Source: Streptomyces sp. NBC_01283
GTDB taxonomy: Bacteria > Actinomycetota > Actinomycetes > Streptomycetales > Streptomycetaceae
Length of the DNA stretch: 64,000 nt
Direction of reading: 5' to 3'
NCBI RefSeq assembly: GCF_041435335.1
Contig: NZ_CP108430.1
Span: forward strand, 6,485,001 to 6,549,000
Positions 59,232 to 64,000 of the stretch are shown here, one piece after another. The translations under genes were made by a program, and so were the position numbers. Within the stretch, counting starts at the first letter, position 1; each line of letters begins with the position of its first letter. The notes under the pieces were generated by a model. It did no database searches. It saw only the letters and a list, made by a program, of their open reading frames with translations, and was not told where the DNA came from.

Positions 59232-62200
59232 TCAGGCCACCCCCCACCCACTGAACGACACGGTCCCCCGCTCCCCGTCGCCCCCATTGGTCGCACTCAT
59301 GAACAGCCCCACATCCTGCGCCGCCGCGACCCCCGCCACCGGAACACTCGCCACGACTTGCCAGTTGGCGCCCCCGTCCGTCGAGCAGGAGCCCGTCAGG
59401 GTGTCGCCCGACCGGGACAGCCGCAGCAGTACCGGAGCCTTGAGTCCCGTGATGCGCTTGTACGTGTCCAGGGTTCCGTCGCCCGTGGTGTCGTAGGACA
59501 GGACCACCCCGTTCGAAGGGGTGACCGCCAAGTTGACGAAGCCCGGGGAGCCCGGCACCTCCATGGCGTTGCGGGCGATCAGGCCCGCCCTGGCCCAGGG
59601 GCCCGTGACCGCCTGGGTGTCGACCCGGACCGTCACCGAGACGCCGCTGCGCAGCGCGCCCTCCCGGTACAGCGTGCCGAACTCGGTCGTCCCCTTCCAC
59701 AGGTCCGCACCCGCCCCGTCGATCGCGTACCGCCCGTCCAGTTCGCCGAACACCGCGGCGTTGTTCGAGTAGCGGTGCCACCCCGCTCCCACCGGGCCCG
59801 CCTCGTAGAGCACCCCCTCGTGCACGGCCTCCACCCGCCGCTCGCCCGCGGGGCCGTACCGCACGGCGATCTCGTACGGAAGCGGCCGCAGCGGACGGTC
59901 CAGCGGGGTGTCCGGCGCGCTCGCCCGCCACGCCACCTTTCCCGTGCCCGCCGGAGCGACCCGGGGCAGCGACACCGGACCGGAAGGCTCCGCGTCGATC
60001 CCGGTCAGCCGGAAGTCGACGCGGCCCGTGGCCCGCAGTCCGTTGACGTTGCGGAACACCGCCTCGACACGTGCGTGCCCGCCGGGCGGAAGCGACGCCG
60101 GGTCGGCGGTGACCTTCAGGGACCCCTGGTAGGGGGCCCGGGCCAGCACCTCCCGTACCCGTGCGGCCGTCCGGTACGTGTCGCCGGTTCCCCGCAGCGG
60201 ATAGTCCTTGCGCTCCCGCGTCCACGGCTCCTCCACCGCGAACCAGTCCACCGCCTTCGGCTCCCGCCCCGCGGTCAGCGCGTCGGACAGCTCGTCGAGC
60301 CACTTCTGCCAGCGGGGCACGTAGAAGTCGGCCATCAGACCGGACCACTCACGGTTGCCGTACTCGTGCAGCTTCCCGCCGTCGGACGTCGACCGGCCGC
60401 CCCACACCGTGATCAGCACCTTGGCGGTCCGCTCGAACTCCGCGCGCTCCGCCTCGCTCGTGCCCATCCTGCGCGCCGACTCGACCCAAGGGCCCAGCAG
60501 GAAAGCCGGGTTGGTCCCCGTCAGCTCGTCCGAAAGACGCATCAGCCGCAGCCACAGCGTCGACAGCGTGCGGAAGGTGTCCGCGTCCCCGCGCCGGTAC
60601 GCGCTCCGCAGCTGCGGCAGCAACTGCCGGCTCCGGTGCGCGAGCGCCTGCCGGGCCACGTCCACCAGGTCGTACCGGTACGCGGCACTGCCCCGCAGTG
60701 CCCCACGCACCCCGAGGAGCCCGGCGAACGCCGCGTCGAACCGGCCGGGGTCGTAGGCCAGGGCACGCGGCGCGTACTCGGCGGCGCGGTTCGCCGCCAG
60801 GTCGGGGCGTGCCGCGAAGAGTGAGTCGTGCGGGTCGCTCCGCTCGACGGCGTTGTGCTGGTAGGCGGTGTCGTACAGTGCCCGCCAGGCCCGCAGCGCG
60901 TCGGCGTCACGGCCGCCGTAGCGGAAGCCCGCGTAGCCGTCGAACCAGGATTTCAGGTCCAGTTTCTCGTCCGACCAGGCGAGTTCGGAGAAGAGCTCGA
61001 AGGCGGCCGGGTCCCGGTCCGTCGCCTCCGGCATGAACGCCGTGCCCACGAGCGCGCTGCCGCCCTTGTCCCGCCACGCGAAGAACTTGTCGTTCCAGAT
61101 GTGGGCGCGGGCGCCGATCGTCGTACGGCCCCCAAAGTTCGGGATGGTCCCGAACGCGTACGGCGTGCCGCCCCAGTCCTTCTCGCGGTCGGTGACGCTC
61201 TTGAACCGGTCGGAGACCCCGTCCACGATCAGCATCCGCCGCCGGTCGATCGCGTCGAGCAGCTCGGGCAGCGGATTGGCCTCCCAGCCGAGGATCACCC
61301 AGGTCGCACCGGGGCGGGCCTTGCGCAGGGCCGCCTCCACGCCCCGCGCCGCGTCCGGCACCGGGACGTCCCCGGCCGTGCCGCCCTCGTGCAGCAGGTC
61401 CATCTTGAAGTTCTCGGCGGCCCCGAAGAGCTGCTCCTGGTGCCGGTAGAAGGAACCGGCGACCTTCGCGAAGGACGCGGTGCGGGGGTCAAGCCAGTCG
61501 GGCCGCTTGAACCCGTGCCAGGTGCCCTGCGGCACCACTCGCGCGTCCCCGCCGTTGCGCGCCACGAAGCCGTCGGGAACGTGCCCGTAGTAGCCGGGAA
61601 GCACCGGCGCCATGCCCAGCGAGCGCAGCCGGTCCACGATCTTGCGTCCCAGCTCTGCCCGGTCCGCGATGACCTCGGGGGACAGCGGCCCGCCGTACCC
61701 CGAGAGGTTCTGCAGCAGCCACCACGCCTGGTGCGACGGCGCGGGCAGCCAGGCGCGGGCCTCCGCGTCGCTGTAGCCGAAGTCCTTGAGCACCCGGTGG
61801 TAGACGGCCTCCGCCCCGGCGATCACCAGGACCTCGTTGCAGCCGTGCAGGGCGAGGATGTCGATCATCCGTTCCCAGTACGCCCAGTCGGCGTACGGCG
61901 CGGTGTACCCGTCGTTCGTGTCGTTCAGGGCGAACCGGTGCGGCAGCGAGGTGGACCGCTCCAGCGGCCCGGAGGGCGCGGGCAGCCTGTCCGGCAGGTC
62001 GAGCTGACTGCCGTTCCACGCGACGTGGGCCCCGCAGACGTACTTCAGATACCAGTGGACCCCTGTGAGCAGCACGGCGGGCGTCGTCCCGGACACATCG
62101 ATCCGCCCCGTGGTGCCCGAAACCCGGAAACGGTCCGTGCCGCCCTTCGCGGGGACGAGTCTGAGCCGGAACTGTTCCGCGTGATGCGGCAGGAGTCTGT

Positions 62201-62357
62201 TGAGTGCTGAGCGTGCGGAATCCGTATCGAGGGCGACGGCGGGGCCCCGGACGGGCCCCTCGGCGGCGTGGGACGGAACCGCCACCCCGCCGACGGCGGC
62301 ACCGAGGCCGATGGCCCCGGCTGTGCCGAGCACGGAACGTCGGGACGGATCGGTCAT
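59232..62357 (-). CDS. Exported alpha-N-acetylglucosaminidase (GH89) with C-terminal ConA-like domain
   Basis: A 1041-residue protein with a Tat signal (SRRSVLGTAGAIGLGAAVGG, AxA cleavage near residue 30). The middle matches NAGLU-type GH89: HWYLKYVCGAHVAWNG, ALNDTNDGYTAPYADWAYWERMIDILALHGCNEVLV, VLPGYYGHVPDGF and YRYDLVDVARQAL. The C-terminal 180 residues (from about 860) form a ConA-like/DUF1349-type domain (SNNAAVFGELDGRYAIDGAG, VLSYDTTGDGTLDTYKRITG) likely used in carbohydrate binding. It should cleave alpha-linked N-acetylglucosamine from outside polysaccharides. ATG 62357 follows GGGGG. Confidence 0.88.
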   Translation of the reverse strand: MTDPSRRSVLGTAGAIGLGAAVGGVAVPSHAAEGPVRGPAVALDTDSARSALNRLLPHHAEQFRLRLVPAKGGTDRFRVSGTTGRIDVSGTTPAVLLTGVHWYLKYVCGAHVAWNGSQLDLPDRLPAPSGPLERSTSLPHRFALNDTNDGYTAPYADWAYWERMIDILALHGCNEVLVIAGAEAVYHRVLKDFGYSDAEARAWLPAPSHQAWWLLQNLSGYGGPLSPEVIADRAELGRKIVDRLRSLGMAPVLPGYYGHVPDGFVARNGGDARVVPQGTWHGFKRPDWLDPRTASFAKVAGSFYRHQEQLFGAAENFKMDLLHEGGTAGDVPVPDAARGVEAALRKARPGATWVILGWEANPLPELLDAIDRRRMLIVDGVSDRFKSVTDREKDWGGTPYAFGTIPNFGGRTTIGARAHIWNDKFFAWRDKGGSALVGTAFMPEATDRDPAAFELFSELAWSDEKLDLKSWFDGYAGFRYGGRDADALRAWRALYDTAYQHNAVERSDPHDSLFAARPDLAANRAAEYAPRALAYDPGRFDAAFAGLLGVRGALRGSAAYRYDLVDVARQALAHRSRQLLPQLRSAYRRGDADTFRTLSTLWLRLMRLSDELTGTNPAFLLGPWVESARRMGTSEAERAEFERTAKVLITVWGGRSTSDGGKLHEYGNREWSGLMADFYVPRWQKWLDELSDALTAGREPKAVDWFAVEEPWTRERKDYPLRGTGDTYRTAARVREVLARAPYQGSLKVTADPASLPPGGHARVEAVFRNVNGLRATGRVDFRLTGIDAEPSGPVSLPRVAPAGTGKVAWRASAPDTPLDRPLRPLPYEIAVRYGPAGERRVEAVHEGVLYEAGPVGAGWHRYSNNAAVFGELDGRYAIDGAGADLWKGTTEFGTLYREGALRSGVSVTVRVDTQAVTGPWARAGLIARNAMEVPGSPGFVNLAVTPSNGVVLSYDTTGDGTLDTYKRITGLKAPVLLRLSRSGDTLTGSCSTDGGANWQVVASVPVAGVAAAQDVGLFMSATNGGDGERGTVSFSGWGVA

Positions 62358-62468
62358 GTGTACCCCCTGGGTCGAATGGTGCGGCGCACGGTATCCGTGC
62401 GGCGTCCGGCGCTCAACGGTGCATACGGAGATGGCGAGTTCACCTCGCCTGGAGGGACTGGTGGGACG

Positions 62469-62981
62469 ATGAAGGCAGCGCGAAAGCCGCTTGCGGACGT
62501 GGGCAGGGGCATGCGCGGGCACCGGCGCATGCGTACGGGCATGGGTGTAGGCATAGGTGTAGGACTGCTGATGATGCTTGGGGCATGCGGCTCGGACGGC
62601 GACGACGCGCCGCCGGACACGGCGAGCGGCACCCTGGAGCAGCTGGCGGCCAAGGCGCGATGCGAGCCCGACATCCAGACGGACGCGGCCGAATTGCGGC
62701 AGGCCACCTGTGACAAAGGTGCCCGCCGCTACGTACTAGTAACCTTTACAAATGCTCGTGGCCAGGCCGAATGGTTCGACGAGGCGTCCGATTACGGCGG
62801 TACCTACCTCGTCGGCAAGAAGTGGATCGCGGTCGGCAAGGAGAAAGTGGTCATGCGGCTGCGCGGCCGGCTCGGGGGGACGGTGGAGAAGTCCTCGCAC
62901 CACTCGGGGAGTAGCGGTGGTGGGGATCACGAGGACGCAGGCCCGGGGCACTCGGGCCACTCCGGTCACCATACGAGCTGA
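62469..62981 (+). CDS. Secreted lipoprotein, 170 residues
   Basis: An N-terminal Arg/Met-rich start, hydrophobic segment (MGVGIGVGLLMML) and lipobox LGAC (Cys near residue 40). The exported part has a single short domain (LEQLAAKARCEPDIQTDAAELRQATC and KGARRYVLVTFTNARGQAEWF) with two Cys that could form a disulfide, and a His/Ser/Gly-rich tail. Lipoproteins of this layout are common in Streptomyces; role unknown. It diverges from the GH89 gene. Confidence 0.8.
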   Translation: MKAARKPLADVGRGMRGHRRMRTGMGVGIGVGLLMMLGACGSDGDDAPPDTASGTLEQLAAKARCEPDIQTDAAELRQATCDKGARRYVLVTFTNARGQAEWFDEASDYGGTYLVGKKWIAVGKEKVVMRLRGRLGGTVEKSSHHSGSSGGGDHEDAGPGHSGHSGHHTS

Positions 62982-63012
62982 CCGCGCAGCGGTACGGGGG
63001 TCAGCCGGTCCG

Positions 63013-63035
63013 CTGAGCCGAATGGCTCGGCTCAG
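63013..63035. terminator. Bidirectional terminator between convergent genes
   Basis: A nine-bp stem (63013-63021 and 63027-63035) with a five-base loop, extended outward by CCGGTC at 63005-63010 and GACCGG at 63040-63045. It separates the lipoprotein gene from the convergent DUF1996 gene. Confidence 0.7.
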
Positions 63036-63058
63036 CTCCGACCGGCCCGGTCATTCGG

Positions 63059-64000
63059 TCACTTGCAGCGCTGACCGCTGTTGATGCATTTGGCCATGCG
63101 GTTCATCAGCCTCTGGTCGAAGACGTTGATGAAGTCACCGTGATCGGTGATGGGCTTGTGCAGCTGTTCGGGGAACGAGTCGACGGCGAATCCCGGGCCG
63201 GGCGGCACGTCGTACACGATGCGCTGCACCAGCTGCGGAATGGCCTTGAATCCCTGCGGGCAGGCGCCGCTCCTCGCGTCGGCGAAGGCCACGTGCGTGC
63301 GGTGATTGGCGCTGTCGGTGTTCTGGCCGTCCCAGCAGCTCTGGAAGTTGAACGTCCGGACGACCTGGCTGCCCTCCGGGCAGATCGGGTACTTGTCCTT
63401 GAGCTGCCTGTCCTCGAAGCCGGTGCAGCTCCAGGACGCGTTGGCGTTCGCGTCACCGTTGGTCAGCGACTTGGCGTCACCGGTGATGATGCGCAGGAAG
63501 CGCGGCATCGCGACGACCTTGCTCGTCGGATTCCCGGCGAATTTCAGCGTGACCGACGACGGTGTCTGGATCTGGCCGACATTCTGGTCCTTGCCGCCGC
63601 CGTCCGCTCCGGCGTCGTTCTCGTCCTCTCCGTTCTGCAGCCTCAGGACCGGCCAGTAATAGGTGGACTTGTCTCCCTGGTTCCGGCACGTGGTGTCGCC
63701 GTTGGCGAGGTCGTCGTCACTGGAGAAAGCGTCCGTGGCCTGATTTCCGACGTAATCGTGCATGTGGTGGGCGCCATTGCTCACGCCGGGTGCGGCGATG
63801 ACATTGTCCGGATTGAACTTGCCGTTCTCGTTCGTCCCGCATTTCGTGGTGAAGCTGCCGCGCGACGCTCCGCGCTTCTTGCCGGGGCGGTTGACGTTGG
63901 GCTGGACGGAGTTGATGTCGACGAAGTCGCCGGCCTCGGGTCCATTGCCGTTCTGCTGACCCGGCGGCTGTTCCGCGCCGTCGCCGGGCGGCTGCTGGCC
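63059..64000 (-). CDS. DUF1996 domain protein (5' end beyond the window)
   Basis: The frame is open from its stop at 63061-63059 to the last base, giving at least 313 residues. The visible part has the DUF1996 motifs [50 protein letters not shown] and [19 protein letters not shown]. The upstream region is Gly/Asn/Gln/Pro-rich linker ([13 protein letters not shown]). Exported DUF1996 proteins are common in actinobacteria and fungi; role not firmly known. The start and any signal peptide are not visible. Confidence 0.88.
   Translation of the reverse strand, partial: GQQPPGDGAEQPPGQQNGNGPEAGDFVDINSVQPNVNRPGKKRGASRGSFTTKCGTNENGKFNPDNVIAAPGVSNGAHHMHDYVGNQATDAFSSDDDLANGDTTCRNQGDKSTYYWPVLRLQNGEDENDAGADGGGKDQNVGQIQTPSSVTLKFAGNPTSKVVAMPRFLRIITGDAKSLTNGDANANASWSCTGFEDRQLKDKYPICPEGSQVVRTFNFQSCWDGQNTDSANHRTHVAFADARSGACPQGFKAIPQLVQRIVYDVPPGPGFAVDSFPEQLHKPITDHGDFINVFDQRLMNRMAKCINSGQRCK

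Overview
The window is very GC-rich, uses GTG and TTG starts and overlapping stop/start codons, and carries the gene set of a Streptomyces chromosome (glnA2-type glutamine synthetase homologue, glnE, GH13 alpha-glucosidase with a LacI regulator, a REC-SpoIIE phosphatase, Tat-exported lipoproteins and enzymes). All assignments come from reading the sequence and from memory of the families; no database search was run.

Layout. (1) 1-12.4 kb, chromosome: end of a multicopper oxidase gene, small membrane and hydrolase genes, a palindrome-rich intergenic region, a carbohydrate ABC transporter operon with its LacI regulator and a divergent 2-hydroxyacid dehydrogenase, DUF305 and DUF3105 genes, and the glutamine synthetase family gene called glnA2. 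(2) 12.41-43.01 kb, an integrated mobile element of about 30.6 kb. (3) 43.0-64 kb, chromosome again: VOC protein, flavin/PPOX protein, glnE, PAP2 phosphatase, LacI regulator plus alpha-glucosidase, REC-SpoIIE protein, a di-iron hydrolase/ferredoxin reductase/TetR/GNAT cluster, a sigma-like membrane protein, a TPR protein, a GH89 enzyme, a lipoprotein and a DUF1996 protein.

The mobile element is the main discovery. It sits in the 3' end of glnA2, a protein-coding gene rather than a tRNA gene. A 36-bp perfect direct repeat (12411-12446 and 42973-43008) marks the two ends. On the left the element supplies the last 17 codons including the stop (12447-12497). Compared with the displaced original tail at 43009-43059 they differ at six bases, all silent. 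The element also supplies its own 18-bp-stem terminator, while the original glnA2 terminator is stranded at 43075-43117. The target gene is therefore repaired both in coding and in termination.

Inside the element, leftward genes encode tyrosine integrase, excisionase, a split replication module (helicase and primase-polymerase), SSB, a type IV secretion-like set (VirB4-like ATPase, SCO6880-like protein, VirB6-like membrane protein, small membrane proteins, transglycosylase/NlpC protein), an FtsK-type translocase and a Spd-like membrane protein. Rightward genes encode a GntR (KorSA-like) repressor with paired operators, an HTH-TPR regulator and a NUDIX protein reminiscent of pSAM2 Pif. No relaxase is visible. 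An iteron-like array of eleven TGACGC/GCGTCA motifs lies between xis and rep and is a good origin candidate; a cluster of seven GGCAC motifs beside the FtsK gene is a candidate transfer locus.

Both outer parts of the element carry cargo that looks AT-richer than its surroundings: on the left a HEPN-like protein, a membrane protein with a possible nuclease-like fold, a 77-residue membrane protein and a 693-residue SGNH-hydrolase/membrane fusion; on the right a toxin-antitoxin pair, DUF6233 genes and fragments, a truncated regulator, an unrecognised triple-membrane-span protein and a membrane-anchored pentapeptide-repeat protein.
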